Source: Sphingomonadales bacterium
GTDB lineage: Bacteria > Pseudomonadota > Alphaproteobacteria > Sphingomonadales > Sphingomonadaceae
DNA length: 34,278 nt
Assembly: GCA_014763545.1 (NCBI GenBank)
Contig: JACXVD010000029.1
Location: 1 to 34,278, forward strand
Reading direction: 5' to 3'
Part shown: piece by piece, positions 24,919 to 33,840 of the stretch
Layout of the letters: each line of letters begins with the position of its first letter
How positions within the stretch are numbered: the first letter of the stretch is position 1
The notes under the pieces: generated by a model
What the model was told of the DNA's origin: nothing
The model's input: the letters and a program-made list of their open reading frames with translations, nothing else
Database searches by the model: none
Position numbers and translations under genes: made by a program

Positions 24919-24983
24919 ATGTTTTTTGCGGCGGTTGCTGACACTTCTGTAAATTTTAAAACACTGATAAACAGCTATAAATT

Positions 24984-25123
24984 CGCGCAATTGCATTTTA
25001 TGCAAGCGCGGATGATTTTTTCGCACTTGCACAATAACGGCGCCAAAAGCATACAGAACCTGCCTTTCAGGCATCCTCTCCCAAAACTTCCAAGCCCGGC
25101 CCTCATCGGCCGGGCTTTTTTTT
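24984..25123 (+). ncRNA. Candidate small RNA or attenuating leader
   Basis: No plus-strand gene precedes the terminator at 25092-25123, so a transcript probably starts in the AT-rich stretch before it (GCTATAAA at 24974-24981 is a possible -10; no clear -35). The putative RNA folds as a 5' hairpin (CGCGC-aa-TTGCAT paired with ATGCAA-GCGCG, loop TTT), a small stem TGCCT-TTC-AGGCA (about 25053-25065), an unpaired TCCTCTCCC that could pair with Shine-Dalgarno sequences, and the terminator. It may be a trans-acting small RNA or a regulated leader of the CDC48 gene 168 bp on. It matches no family I recognise. The 5' end is uncertain. Confidence 0.45.
25092..25123 (+). terminator. Strong intrinsic terminator upstream of CDC48
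   Basis: A 10-bp perfect stem, AAGCCCGGCC with GGCCGGGCTT, has the 6-nt loop CTCATC and runs into eight consecutive T residues. It faces the plus strand, 168 bp before the CDC48-type start codon, and no plus-strand coding sequence precedes it for over 5 kb. Confidence 0.92.
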
Positions 25124-25291
25124 GCCCGTGTTCCGCGCCGCTGTCATTTGCGCCCCTAAACCGCGCGCGGGCACGAAAGCCGACGCCGCGTGTTTGCATA
25201 GCGGGCGGGCGATCCCTAGCTATTGCCCATACCTTCCGCAGCGGCCATTCCACGTGCCGTGCGGGCAATTGATCCTGGGAGCCCATCCGTC

Positions 25292-27607
25292 ATGGCCGAT
25301 GCACCTGCCGCCGATACCGCCCTCGCCGAAAAATCGGTTCGCCTTCAGGTGGCTGCCGCCCGGCAGGAAGAAAGCGGCCACGGGATCGCGCGCCTGCCGC
25401 GCAGCGCGTTTCAGGCGCTGGGCGTGACCGAAGGCGATGTGATCGAAATTACCGGCAAGCGCACCACAGTCGCGGTGGCGATGTCGGCCTATGACGAAGA
25501 CCAGTCGCTCGACGTGGTCCGGCTCGACGGGCTGCAACGCGGCAATGCCGAAACCGCATCGGGCGAACATGTCGTGATCCGCGCTGCCGAATCGCGCGTC
25601 GCCACCCGCGTGGTCTTCGCCCCGGCCCAGCGCGAAATGCGCCTGCAGGGGCCGACCCAGGCGCTGAAGCGCAATTTCTTCCGCAAACCGCTGGTCGCAG
25701 GCGACCTTGTCGCCACCACCGGGCAGCAGCCGGTGCAGAACATGCCGCCCGAGGTCAGCCGCATGTTCAACGCGCCCGCCTATGCGCTGACCCAGATCCG
25801 CCTGCGCGTCGTCTCGACCAGCCCCAAGGGCATCGTCCATATCGACGAGAATACCGAGGTGGAGCTGCGCGCCGAGTTCGAGGAACCGCGCGACGGGCGC
25901 GGCACGGTCAATTACGACGATGTCGGCGGGATGGAGGATACCATCAAGGCGCTGCGCGAAATGGTCGAGCTGCCGCTGCGCTACCCCGAACTGTTCACCC
26001 GCCTGGGCGTCGATCCGCCCAAGGGTGTGCTGCTGCACGGCCCGCCGGGCACCGGCAAGACCCGCCTCGCGCAGGCGGTGGCCAACGAAAGCGACGCCGA
26101 ATTCTTCATCATCAACGGGCCCGAAATCATGGGCTCGGGCTATGGCGAGAGCGAGAAGCGGCTGCGCGAAGTGTTCGAGGAAGCGACCAAGGCGGCGCCT
26201 GCGATCGTCTTCATCGACGAAATCGATTCGATCGCGCCCAAGCGCAGCGAGGTGCATGGCGAGGCGGAGAAGCGGCTGGTCGCGCAACTGCTGACGCTGA
26301 TGGACGGGCTGGAAGCCCGCGCCAATCTGGTGATCATCGCTGCGACCAATCGCCCCGACGCAATCGACGAAGCGCTGCGCCGACCGGGTCGGTTCGACCG
26401 CGAAATCGTGATCGGTGTGCCCGACGAGAAGGGTCGCCGCGAAATCCTCGCCATTCATACGCGCGGGATGCCGCTGGGCGACCAGGTCGACCTCGACGAA
26501 CTGGCGCGGGTCACCCACGGGTTCGTCGGTGCGGATATCGCGGCATTGGCGCGCGAAGCGGCGATCGAGGCGGTGCGCCGGATCATGCCGCGGCTCGACC
26601 TCGACGAACGGACCATCCCGCCCGAGGTACTGGAAGACCTCCACGTCAGCCGCGAGGATTTCCTCGCTGCGCTCAAGCGCGTGCAGCCCTCGGCCATGCG
26701 CGAAGTGATGGTGCAGGTGCCCAATGTGCAGTGGAGCGACATCGGCGGCGTCGGTGATGCGATCGACAAGCTGAAGGAAGGCATCGAACTGCCACTTCGC
26801 AACCCTGAGGCGTTCCGCAAGCTGGGCATCCGCGCAGCCAAGGGCTTCCTGCTCTACGGCCCGCCGGGCACTGGCAAGACGCTGCTGGCCAAGGCCGTCG
26901 CCAAGGAGGCGGAGGCCAATTTCATCTCGATGAAAAGCTCCGACCTGCTCAGCAAGTGGTATGGCGAAAGCGAACAGCAGATCGCCCGCCTGTTCGCCCG
27001 CGCCCGCGCGGTGGCGCCCTGCGTGCTGTTCATCGATGAGATCGACAGCCTGGTGCCCGCACGTGGCAGCGGGCAGGGCGAACCGCAGGTGACAGGCCGG
27101 GTGGTCAACACCATCCTTGCCGAGATGGACGGGCTGGAGGAGTTGCAGTCGGTCGTGGTGATCGGAGCGACCAACCGGCCGACGCTGGTCGATCCGGCAT
27201 TGCTGCGCCCGGGCCGGTTCGACGAACTCGTCTATGTCGGCACGCCCGACAAACCGGGCCGCGAGCATATTCTGGGCATCCATACCCGCAACATGCCGCT
27301 GGCCGGGGATGTCGATCTCGCCGCCATCGCGGAGAAGACGGAGCGTTTCACCGGGGCCGACCTCGAAGACGTCGTCCGCCGTGCGGGCCTCAACGCCCTG
27401 CGGCGTGCCGGCGGCGATGTGGAATCCGTCAACGCGGGCGATTTCGAAGCTGCGCTGGAAGATTCGCGCGCCACCGTCACCGAGGCGATGGAGTCCGAAT
27501 ATCAGAAGATGCGTGGCGAATTGAAGAAGCGCGCGGCAGAGGTCCAGCCGATCGGCTTCCTCCACGAAGGGATGGTGGAATCGACCCGCGCCAGCAAGCA
27601 CGAGTAG
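25292..27607 (+). CDS. CDC48/VAT-type AAA+ ATPase
   Basis: A 771-aa double-ring AAA+ ATPase of the archaeal VAT / eukaryotic CDC48 (p97) type, an unfoldase that threads proteins through its pore. The N-domain (about 14-190) has the double-psi barrel form ([20 protein letters not shown]). D1 has Walker A GPPGTGKT (250-257), Walker B VFIDEIDS (306-313) and arginine fingers in RRPGRFD. D2 has Walker A GPPGTGKT (523-530), pore loop KWYGES (555-560) and Walker B LFIDEIDS (579-586). The C-terminus ends STRASKHE, without the HbYX tail that docks archaeal homologues to proteasomes. The ATG at 25292 follows GGGAG. Both ATPase sites look intact. Bacterial CDC48 homologues are patchily distributed, and partners and substrates are unknown. 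Confidence 0.93.
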   Translation: MADAPAADTALAEKSVRLQVAAARQEESGHGIARLPRSAFQALGVTEGDVIEITGKRTTVAVAMSAYDEDQSLDVVRLDGLQRGNAETASGEHVVIRAAESRVATRVVFAPAQREMRLQGPTQALKRNFFRKPLVAGDLVATTGQQPVQNMPPEVSRMFNAPAYALTQIRLRVVSTSPKGIVHIDENTEVELRAEFEEPRDGRGTVNYDDVGGMEDTIKALREMVELPLRYPELFTRLGVDPPKGVLLHGPPGTGKTRLAQAVANESDAEFFIINGPEIMGSGYGESEKRLREVFEEATKAAPAIVFIDEIDSIAPKRSEVHGEAEKRLVAQLLTLMDGLEARANLVIIAATNRPDAIDEALRRPGRFDREIVIGVPDEKGRREILAIHTRGMPLGDQVDLDELARVTHGFVGADIAALAREAAIEAVRRIMPRLDLDERTIPPEVLEDLHVSREDFLAALKRVQPSAMREVMVQVPNVQWSDIGGVGDAIDKLKEGIELPLRNPEAFRKLGIRAAKGFLLYGPPGTGKTLLAKAVAKEAEANFISMKSSDLLSKWYGESEQQIARLFARARAVAPCVLFIDEIDSLVPARGSGQGEPQVTGRVVNTILAEMDGLEELQSVVVIGATNRPTLVDPALLRPGRFDELVYVGTPDKPGREHILGIHTRNMPLAGDVDLAAIAEKTERFTGADLEDVVRRAGLNALRRAGGDVESVNAGDFEAALEDSRATVTEAMESEYQKMRGELKKRAAEVQPIGFLHEGMVESTRASKHE

Positions 27608-27631
27608 GGCGGCAGGGCCCCGCCATCGCCG

Positions 27632-28468
27632 CTATATGTAGGGTGACCACATCACGAACCAGGCGGCGGCGCTACCGCCCAGCATGACGATGCCCGAAAC
27701 TGCCAGAAGGGCGGCGACAGCCAAGCGACGGCGGTCGCCGCACTCTCCGGCGCGCAGATAGGCTTCGAGCACCAGCAGCGGCACGATCATGTTCCCGAAG
27801 GCGAGGAACTGGTCGAACGGGCCATCCATCCGCTCGCCGATACCGATGCCTCCTGTAGTAATACCCCACGCCATGTAGCCGACACGCATGAACCAGACCG
27901 CGCTGGCGGCGACGAACAGCCGCAGCGCCCAGCGCCGATGCTGCGCGAATTTGCGGCGCAGGGCGTAGCGCCAGCTCATCCCGGCGCATGTCAGGATCAC
28001 CAGCGCATTGGCCGTGATCCCGACCGCACCCGCAAGGTTCAGGTAAGTGCCACGCACCCACACCAGCCACAGCCCGCCGAGCGACAGGGCGATCGCCGCG
28101 ACCATGTAGCTGCGCCCCGTCCAGCGGTGCAGCCGGGGGAAGCGCTGGCGCAATCGGGGGGTGATCTGCATCAGCCCCGCAGCGGTGATGATCGCAGCGA
28201 ACAAGACGTGGATTGCAAATCCGGCATTGCCAGTCCCGTCGCCAGCCTGGAATCCGGTGATCAGCGGTTTGGAATTCCACCGGGCGAAATTGCCCGACAG
28301 CGTGCTGGGGTAATAGAACAGGGCAATAAACAGCACGAACAGGGCCTGACCGATCCCCATCGACCATGCGCAGAACAGCATGGCGCGCTTCAGCCATGTG
28401 GTTGTCGATCCGCTGCCCGGCGCCCGCGACGCGGCGGCCCGCACATTGTCCTGCTCAACCGTCGCCAT
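27632..28468 (-). CDS. DUF2306 membrane protein
   Basis: A 278-aa integral membrane protein with about seven hydrophobic segments, recognised as DUF2306 by the paired histidine/arginine motifs RLHRWTGRSYM and FAQHRRWALRLF. A basic cytoplasmic N-terminus of 25-30 residues precedes the first helix (AMLFCAWSMGIGQALFVLF). The conserved histidines raise the possibility of haem or metal binding, but this is inference. The ATG at 28468 has a very strong GGAGGGA; an upstream CCTCC can pair with it. It is 78 bp downstream of the MscS gene on the same strand, and that gap holds a GTACTAGTAC palindrome, so separate regulation is likely. It converges on CDC48. Confidence 0.83.
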   Translation of the reverse strand: MATVEQDNVRAAASRAPGSGSTTTWLKRAMLFCAWSMGIGQALFVLFIALFYYPSTLSGNFARWNSKPLITGFQAGDGTGNAGFAIHVLFAAIITAAGLMQITPRLRQRFPRLHRWTGRSYMVAAIALSLGGLWLVWVRGTYLNLAGAVGITANALVILTCAGMSWRYALRRKFAQHRRWALRLFVAASAVWFMRVGYMAWGITTGGIGIGERMDGPFDQFLAFGNMIVPLLVLEAYLRAGECGDRRRLAVAALLAVSGIVMLGGSAAAWFVMWSPYI

Positions 28469-28472
28469 ATTC

Positions 28473-28531
28473 CCTCCTGTAAAGGAGGCTCGGTTGAGGC
28501 GATCAGCCGGGGTGCGTCAACGTACTAGTAC
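28473..28531 (-). promoter_or_regulatory. Operator-like palindrome and RBS hairpin before DUF2306
   Basis: GTACTAGTAC at 28522-28531 is a perfect palindrome of the sort bound by TetR-type repressors. A TTGACG on the minus strand (28520-28515) lies just inside it and could be a -35, with only a weak -10. Closer to the gene, CCTCC (28488-28484) and GGAGG (28477-28473), separated by six bases, form a stem that hides the Shine-Dalgarno of the DUF2306 gene. Confidence 0.4.
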
Positions 28532-28546
28532 ACCTTGCGATCAGGT

Positions 28547-29629
28547 CTAGCCGGCGTCGCTGGCCCGCGCATTCGCGGCTTCGACCTCCAGCCGGTGGCG
28601 GATCAGCGCATCGGGCATTTCGCGCCGCAGCCAGTCGAGCATGTGTTCGCGCACCGCGCAGCGCAGGTCGAACAATTCGCCGATGGTCGCTGCGCTCATG
28701 GCCATGCGAATCTCGATGCTTTCTGGCCGTGCGTCGGTCATCAGCAGCTTGGCGGCGCGCTGGTCCCAACCCGGCTGGGTGGCGATGAAGCGCAGGAATT
28801 CGGCGCGCATGGGTTCGACCTCGGTTGCCGGGTCGAGGTGCAGGAACACCGCCCCGCTCAGCATCTCGTTGCTGCGCGACCAGTTCTCGAACGTGTTTTC
28901 GAGGAAGCGGCTGGTGGGCACGATCACCGCGCGCTCGTCCCAGATGCGCACGACGATGAAGCTCATGCGGATTTGCTCTACGCGGCCAGTGTAGCCGTCG
29001 ATCACCACCAGATCGCCGATCCGCAAAGGCTCGGTGATCGCCATCTGCAAGCCCGCAATCAGCGATTTGAGGGCAGGCTGCGCGGCGGCGCCGACCGCCA
29101 GGGCGGCCAACCCGGCGGAAGCGAGCAGGGTGGTGCCGATATCGCGCACACCGGGAATACCCATCAGCATCAGCCCGACCGTGATGAACACGATGGCGAA
29201 GGTCGCGGTGCGCGACAGGATCGCGATCCGGGTCCGCCGGCTGCGCGCCGCAACCGGATCGTCCGACAGCTCCGCGCGATATTCCAGCGCATGGGCGAAG
29301 ACCTTGACCAGAACATAGGCGATCCAGCCGACCAGTGCGGGGACGACAAAGCTCGACACCACGCTCCACGGATGGGTCAGCAAGGGATGCGCCTGTGCGA
29401 CCGAGGCCAGCGCAATGGCGATCATCGACCAGCGGATCGGCTGATACAGCCGGGCGAACACCATGTCGTCCAGCGGGGTTTCCGACATGGCGGCAAGCCG
29501 GTGAAGCCCGGCGAAGATCAAGCGGTGGAGCAATAGCGCCACCGCGATGCCGATTGCCAGCAGCACCGCGACCTCGCCCAGGCCGACCCAATCAACTGTC
29601 ATATTTTCAGGAAGGAAGTGTTCGAACAT
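28547..29629 (-). CDS. MscS-family mechanosensitive channel
   Basis: A 360-aa small-conductance mechanosensitive ion channel homologue. Four or five hydrophobic segments lie in residues 15-190; the pore region reads LLASAGLAALAVGAAAQPAL, then KSLIAGLQMAITEPLRIGD, the usual MscS beta-domain junction. The beta domain includes VVIDGYTGRVEQIRMSFIVV and VPTSRFLENTFENWSR, followed by an alpha/beta cytoplasmic domain. It is a different subtype from the BON-MscS at 7.6-9.0 kb, with no signal peptide or BON domain. The ATG at 29629 has a weak GACGGG; an ATG at 29602 is possible. It lies 51 bp after the histidine kinase gene and is probably cotranscribed with it. Confidence 0.9.
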   Translation of the reverse strand: MFEHFLPENMTVDWVGLGEVAVLLAIGIAVALLLHRLIFAGLHRLAAMSETPLDDMVFARLYQPIRWSMIAIALASVAQAHPLLTHPWSVVSSFVVPALVGWIAYVLVKVFAHALEYRAELSDDPVAARSRRTRIAILSRTATFAIVFITVGLMLMGIPGVRDIGTTLLASAGLAALAVGAAAQPALKSLIAGLQMAITEPLRIGDLVVIDGYTGRVEQIRMSFIVVRIWDERAVIVPTSRFLENTFENWSRSNEMLSGAVFLHLDPATEVEPMRAEFLRFIATQPGWDQRAAKLLMTDARPESIEIRMAMSAATIGELFDLRCAVREHMLDWLRREMPDALIRHRLEVEAANARASDAG

Positions 29630-29680
29630 AGCCCGTCGTTGTCAGTCTCTGCCTGGTTCCGCGCGATCAAGGGAAAGTCC

Positions 29681-30946
29681 CTATTGGGCTTGGTCGAGTG
29701 GGAAGGAGATGTCCACCTCCAGCCCGGTTTCTCCCATCCGCCGTGCGATATCGCCGCGCAGCTGCCGGGCCGCGCTGGTCATCATCATCGTACCAAAGCC
29801 CTGGCGTCCGGATGGTTCCGAAACCTGCTCGGCAGGGGCAGGTCCGCCGCTCTCGCGCCAGGCAATCGACACGGTCTGTTCGGCCAATTGCCAATCGACC
29901 GCCACGGTCCCGTCCGCCGACCAGGCACCATATTTGACCGCGTTGGTCGCCAGTTCGTGCAGCACCAGCCCCAGCGGGGTGACCAGCGCCGCGGGCACCA
30001 TGATGTCGGGCCCGTCGATAGCCGCGCGCATCGCTTCGGACCGATAGGGGGCCAGCGTCGTCTCGACCAGTTCGGAGAGCAATGCCGCCGGGCGTCCGAT
30101 CTGGCCCTGCGTCACCTCATGCGCGGTCAGCAGCGCGTGGATGCGCTGGGCGATGCTTTCGGTCACTGCCTTCGCCTCTGGCGCATTGCGCGCGCTGAGC
30201 CGCACGATCGCGAGGACCACCGCAAACAGGTTTTTGACCCGGTGATTGAGTTCTTTGGCGAGCAGGTCCGCGCGGTCGCGCGCCTCGGCCAGCGCGGCTG
30301 CCTGTGCCGCCTCGGCCTCTGCGCGCGCGGCATGGGTCACCAGCCGCACGGCGAAGGCGATGGCGACCATCAGCCCCACCGCCAAGATGGCCAGCAGGGG
30401 GATCACCCGCGCTTCGATCGCAGCGGTCCGGTCGATCGCCCGGTTCAGGATCACTCGCTCGATCGCCTCCATTTCGCGGATCGCGCCGCGCAGGGCGAGC
30501 ATCGCATTGAGCCCGTCGTCGCTCAGCACGCGGCTGCGCGCTTCCAGCACCTCGCCGCGCTGCGTCAGCGCCACCGTCGCGTCCAGTTCGGCCAGTTTTG
30601 CGTCGGCGGCGCTATCCATCCGGTCCAGCAAGCGCGCTTGCTCCGCAGTGGCGGTATCGCCCAGCAGCTTGCGCAGGCGGGCAATCGCAGGTTTCACCTG
30701 ATCCCTGCCCTGGCGATAGGGCGCGAGATAGCGCGGATCGAGCGTGATCAGATAGCCGCGCTGCCCGGTTTCGGCATTGAGCCCGGCCTGGCTGACATTG
30801 CGCAGTTCGGTCAGCACCATATTGGTTTTCGCCACCTGCGCGCGTAGGTCGCGTTCGGCCTGGATGTTCGAATAGACGAGGTAAATTCCGCCCAGCATCG
30901 CCAGCAGGATCGCCGCGAAGATGCCGAAATAGGCCCAGCTCCGCAT
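29681..30946 (-). CDS. HWE-family sensor histidine kinase with CHASE3-like domain
   Basis: A 421-aa membrane histidine kinase. An N-terminal helix (about 5-25) and a second (about 181-203) flank an extracytoplasmic four-helix domain like CHASE3 (VSQAGLNAETGQRGYLITLD is diagnostic). The phosphoacceptor is H235 in ELNHRVKNLFAVVLAIVRL. The ATPase N-box HELATNAVKYGA has the hallmark histidine H330, and W363-R-E365 is the WxE of the HWE subgroup; the G-box is GFGTMMMTSAARQL. HWE kinases are typical of Alphaproteobacteria and often feed the PhyR general stress response, but no response regulator is adjacent, so it is an orphan here. The ATG at 30946 lies 35 bp after the polA stop; the open frame upstream is a polA shadow. 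Confidence 0.92.
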   Translation of the reverse strand: MRSWAYFGIFAAILLAMLGGIYLVYSNIQAERDLRAQVAKTNMVLTELRNVSQAGLNAETGQRGYLITLDPRYLAPYRQGRDQVKPAIARLRKLLGDTATAEQARLLDRMDSAADAKLAELDATVALTQRGEVLEARSRVLSDDGLNAMLALRGAIREMEAIERVILNRAIDRTAAIEARVIPLLAILAVGLMVAIAFAVRLVTHAARAEAEAAQAAALAEARDRADLLAKELNHRVKNLFAVVLAIVRLSARNAPEAKAVTESIAQRIHALLTAHEVTQGQIGRPAALLSELVETTLAPYRSEAMRAAIDGPDIMVPAALVTPLGLVLHELATNAVKYGAWSADGTVAVDWQLAEQTVSIAWRESGGPAPAEQVSEPSGRQGFGTMMMTSAARQLRGDIARRMGETGLEVDISFPLDQAQ

Positions 30947-30981
30947 ACCCGCCTGCGAGCTCTTGCGGGTGTCGGGCCGCG

Positions 30982-33840
30982 TCAGTGCGCCGCGCCCCAG
31001 CTTGGCCCGGTGCCGATTTCCACGCCGAGCGGCACATCGAGTACGATGGCGGGTTGCGCGGCCTCGGCCATGACGCGTTCGATCACCGGGCTGGCTGCCG
31101 CAACATCGGCTCCGGGCAGTTCGAACACCAGTTCGTCGTGCACCTGCAGCAGCATGCGCACGTCGGGCAGGCCCGCCTCGGCCAACGCGGGCATCATGCG
31201 CACCATGGCGCGTTTGATGATGTCGGCGCTGGTGCCCTGGATCGGGGCATTGATCGCGGCGCGTTCGCTGCCCTGGCGTTCGGCCTGGTTCTTGGAATTG
31301 ATCCGCGGGAACCAGGTCTTGCGACCGAACAAAGTCTCCGAATAGCCGCGCTCGCGCACCGATTCGAGCGTTTCGAGGATGTAGCGCTGGATGCCGGGAA
31401 AGCGCTGGAAATAGGTGTCGATCATGTCCTGCGCCTCTTCGGGGGTGACCCCGAGCCGACCGGCGAGGCCCCAGCGCGAAATGCCGTAGAGGATCGCGAA
31501 ATTGATCGTCTTGGCGCGGGCGCGGGTGTCGCGGTTTACGTCCCCGAACATTTCCTGCGCGGTGCGCGCGTGAATGTCCTCGCCCGCGGCGAACGCTTCC
31601 TTGAGGCTGGGGACATCGGCCATATGCGCAGCCAGCCGCAATTCGATCTGGCTGTAGTCGGCGGAGAGCAGGACATTGCCCTCCTCGGCCACGAAGGCTT
31701 CGCGAATCTGGCGCCCGATCTCCGTGCGCACCGGGATGTTCTGCAGGTTGGGATCGGTCGAACTCAGGCGCCCGGTTTGCGCCCCGACCAGCGAATAGCT
31801 GGTGTGAACGCGCCCGGTAGCCGGATTGATCGCTTCCTGCAGCGCATCGGTGTAGGTCGATTTGAGCTTGGCCAGCTGGCGCCATTCGAGCACTTTGGTG
31901 GCAATTTCCGCCCCTTCGCCGGCGAGTTTTTCGAGCACGGCCTGGTCGGTCGAATATTGCCCGCTCTTGCCCTTGCGCCCGCCCTTGTAACCGAGCTTGT
32001 CGAACAGGATGTCGCCCAGCTGCTTGGGGCTGCCGACGGTGAACTCCTGCCCGGCGAGCTGGTGGATTTCGCCTTCCAGCCGGGCGGTTTCGGTGGCGAA
32101 TTCCTCCGACAGGCGCGACAGCGCCGCGCGATCGACCTTGATCCCGTGGCGTTCCATCCGGGCCACGACCGGAACCAGCGGACGATCGACCCGCTCGTAG
32201 ATCCGCGTGCCGCCTTCGGTCGCCAGGCGCGGCTTGAGCAGCGCGTGCAGCCGCCAGGTAACATCGGCATCCTCGGCGGCATATTCGGTCGCCTTGTCGA
32301 GCGGGACTTCACCGAAGGGTATGGCTTTCCTGCCGGTGCCGCAGACTTCCTTGAACGGGATGCATTGGTGGCCCAGATGCCGCTCGGCCAGCTCGTCCAT
32401 GCCGTGCCCGCCCACGCCAGCCTCGCTGCGCCCGGCGTCGAGCGCGAAGCTGACGATCATCGTGTCGTCCACCGGCCCGACTTCGATGCCATGGCGCGCC
32501 AGCACGTTGAGGTCGTATTTGATGTTCTGCCCGACCTTGAGCACCGCATCGCTTTCGAGCAGCGGCTTGAGCGCCGCGATGGCCTGGTCGAGCGGTATCT
32601 GGCGCGGCTTTTCGGCGAACATGTCGGTCCCGCCGCCGCCTTCGTTGAGATGGCCCAGCGGGATGTAGCAGGCATCGTTGGGCCCCAGCGCAAGGCTGAC
32701 CCCCACAAGGTCTGCTGCGACCGAATCGAGCGCGCTGGTTTCGGTATCGACAGCGACGAGCCGGGCAGCGAAGGCGCGCTCGATCCACTGGTCGAGCGCC
32801 GCCATATCCTGCACGCAAGCGTAGGATTTGCGGTCGATCTCGGGCAGTTCGGGCAATGGCTGGCGATTGCCGCTGGTGCTGGCGGGCGCGCTGGCGACCT
32901 GCTGCTTTGCCGGGTTGAGGTCGGTCTTGCGCGAAGGACTGCCCGCGCCCGCATCCAGCCGCCGCAGCAGGCTGGTGAAGCCATGTTTTTCGAGGAAGGC
33001 GGCAAGCGGCGCGGGCGGGATGCCCTCGAGCTTGAAATCCTCCAGCGGCATCGGCAGCGCGCAATCTTCCTTGAGCGTCACCAGCACCCGGCTCAGCTCC
33101 GCATCCGCGCGATGTTCGAGCAGCCGTTCCTTGAGCTTGCCCGGCTTCATCTCCGCGGCTGCATCGAGCGCGGCGGTCAGCGAGCCATTGTCCTGGATCA
33201 GCTTGGTCGCCGTCTTCGGGCCGATGCCGAAAATGCCGGGCACATTGTCCACGCTGTCCCCCATCAGGGCGAGCACGTCGCCGACCAGATCGGGCACGAC
33301 GCCGAATTTCTCCTCGACTTCGGGGATGAAGATGCGCTGGTTCTTCATCGTATCGAGCATGTCGATCCGCGCCGGTCCGTGCGGGCCGTCCTGTTCGCCG
33401 ACGAGCTGCATCAGGTCCTTGTCCGACGATACGATGGTGACGTCCCAGCCCTGCTGCTGTGCCGCGCGGGCGTAGGAGGCGATGAGGTCGTCCGCCTCCA
33501 GCCCCGCTTCCTCGATGCACGGCAGGCTGAAGGCGCGGGTGGCATCGCGGATCAGCGGGAATTGCGGGCGCAAATCTTCCGGCGGTTCGGGGCGGTTGGC
33601 CTTGTATTCCGGGTAGATATCGTTGCGAAAGCTGCGCGAATCCTTGTCGAGGATGACCGCGAGGTGGGTCGGCCCGTCGGCCTTGTCGAGATCGTCGGCC
33701 AGCTTCCACAGCATGGTGGTATAGCCATAGACCGCGCCCACCGGTGTGCCTTCCGGATCGGTCAGCGGCGGCAGGCGGTGATAGGCCCGGAAAATATAGG
33801 CCGATCCGTCGACGAGATAGAGATGTTGCTTGTCTGCCAT
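30982..33840 (-). CDS. polA: DNA polymerase I
   Basis: PolA fills gaps and removes RNA primers in replication and repair. The protein is 952 aa, a full-length three-domain enzyme. The 5' nuclease domain (about 1-290) starts HLYLVDGSAYIFRAYH and has SSDKDLMQLV and MGDSVDNVPGIFGIGPKTA. The proofreading domain (about 345-540) looks active: DTETSALD, QNIKYDLNVLARHG and YAAEDADVTWRL give the DEDD residues. The polymerase has motif A SADYSQIELRLAAH (from about 726), motif B RARAKTINFAILYG (K777) and motif C QVHDELVFE (VHDE at 900-903). The ATG at 33840 has only a weak ribosome binding site. It is first in a minus-strand run with the histidine kinase, MscS and DUF2306 genes. Confidence 0.98.
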   Translation of the reverse strand: MADKQHLYLVDGSAYIFRAYHRLPPLTDPEGTPVGAVYGYTTMLWKLADDLDKADGPTHLAVILDKDSRSFRNDIYPEYKANRPEPPEDLRPQFPLIRDATRAFSLPCIEEAGLEADDLIASYARAAQQQGWDVTIVSSDKDLMQLVGEQDGPHGPARIDMLDTMKNQRIFIPEVEEKFGVVPDLVGDVLALMGDSVDNVPGIFGIGPKTATKLIQDNGSLTAALDAAAEMKPGKLKERLLEHRADAELSRVLVTLKEDCALPMPLEDFKLEGIPPAPLAAFLEKHGFTSLLRRLDAGAGSPSRKTDLNPAKQQVASAPASTSGNRQPLPELPEIDRKSYACVQDMAALDQWIERAFAARLVAVDTETSALDSVAADLVGVSLALGPNDACYIPLGHLNEGGGGTDMFAEKPRQIPLDQAIAALKPLLESDAVLKVGQNIKYDLNVLARHGIEVGPVDDTMIVSFALDAGRSEAGVGGHGMDELAERHLGHQCIPFKEVCGTGRKAIPFGEVPLDKATEYAAEDADVTWRLHALLKPRLATEGGTRIYERVDRPLVPVVARMERHGIKVDRAALSRLSEEFATETARLEGEIHQLAGQEFTVGSPKQLGDILFDKLGYKGGRKGKSGQYSTDQAVLEKLAGEGAEIATKVLEWRQLAKLKSTYTDALQEAINPATGRVHTSYSLVGAQTGRLSSTDPNLQNIPVRTEIGRQIREAFVAEEGNVLLSADYSQIELRLAAHMADVPSLKEAFAAGEDIHARTAQEMFGDVNRDTRARAKTINFAILYGISRWGLAGRLGVTPEEAQDMIDTYFQRFPGIQRYILETLESVRERGYSETLFGRKTWFPRINSKNQAERQGSERAAINAPIQGTSADIIKRAMVRMMPALAEAGLPDVRMLLQVHDELVFELPGADVAAASPVIERVMAEAAQPAIVLDVPLGVEIGTGPSWGAAH

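Larger units (their letters stand above)
24707..25291. other. 585-bp AT-rich intergenic region
   Basis: Divergent gap between scoA (minus) and the CDC48-type ATPase (plus). From left to right it holds a GC-rich scoA leader, a cluster of GANTC sites (24824-24918), an AT-rich stretch (about 24920-24983), a bulged hairpin (24984-25010) with a T-run, a pyrimidine-rich segment (about 25065-25090), a strong terminator (25092-25123) and a GC-rich CDC48 leader. A 117-codon plus-strand open frame crosses the terminator and looks non-coding. I see no protein gene here. Confidence 0.8.

Noticed and set aside
24824-25123. Chromosome origin of replication
   Set aside because: AT-rich DNA with GANTC sites is suggestive, but there are no good DnaA boxes, no CtrA TTAA-N7-TTAA boxes and no typical origin neighbours such as hemE or dnaA.
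24919-25272. 117-codon plus-strand frame in the scoA/CDC48 gap
   Set aside because: It reads through a perfect terminator, has no ribosome binding site and shows no family features.
25220-27601. 793-codon open frame antisense to the CDC48 gene
   Set aside because: It mirrors the real gene almost end to end. High third-position GC leaves few stops on the opposite strand, and its residues are low-complexity R/A/H-rich with no domain.
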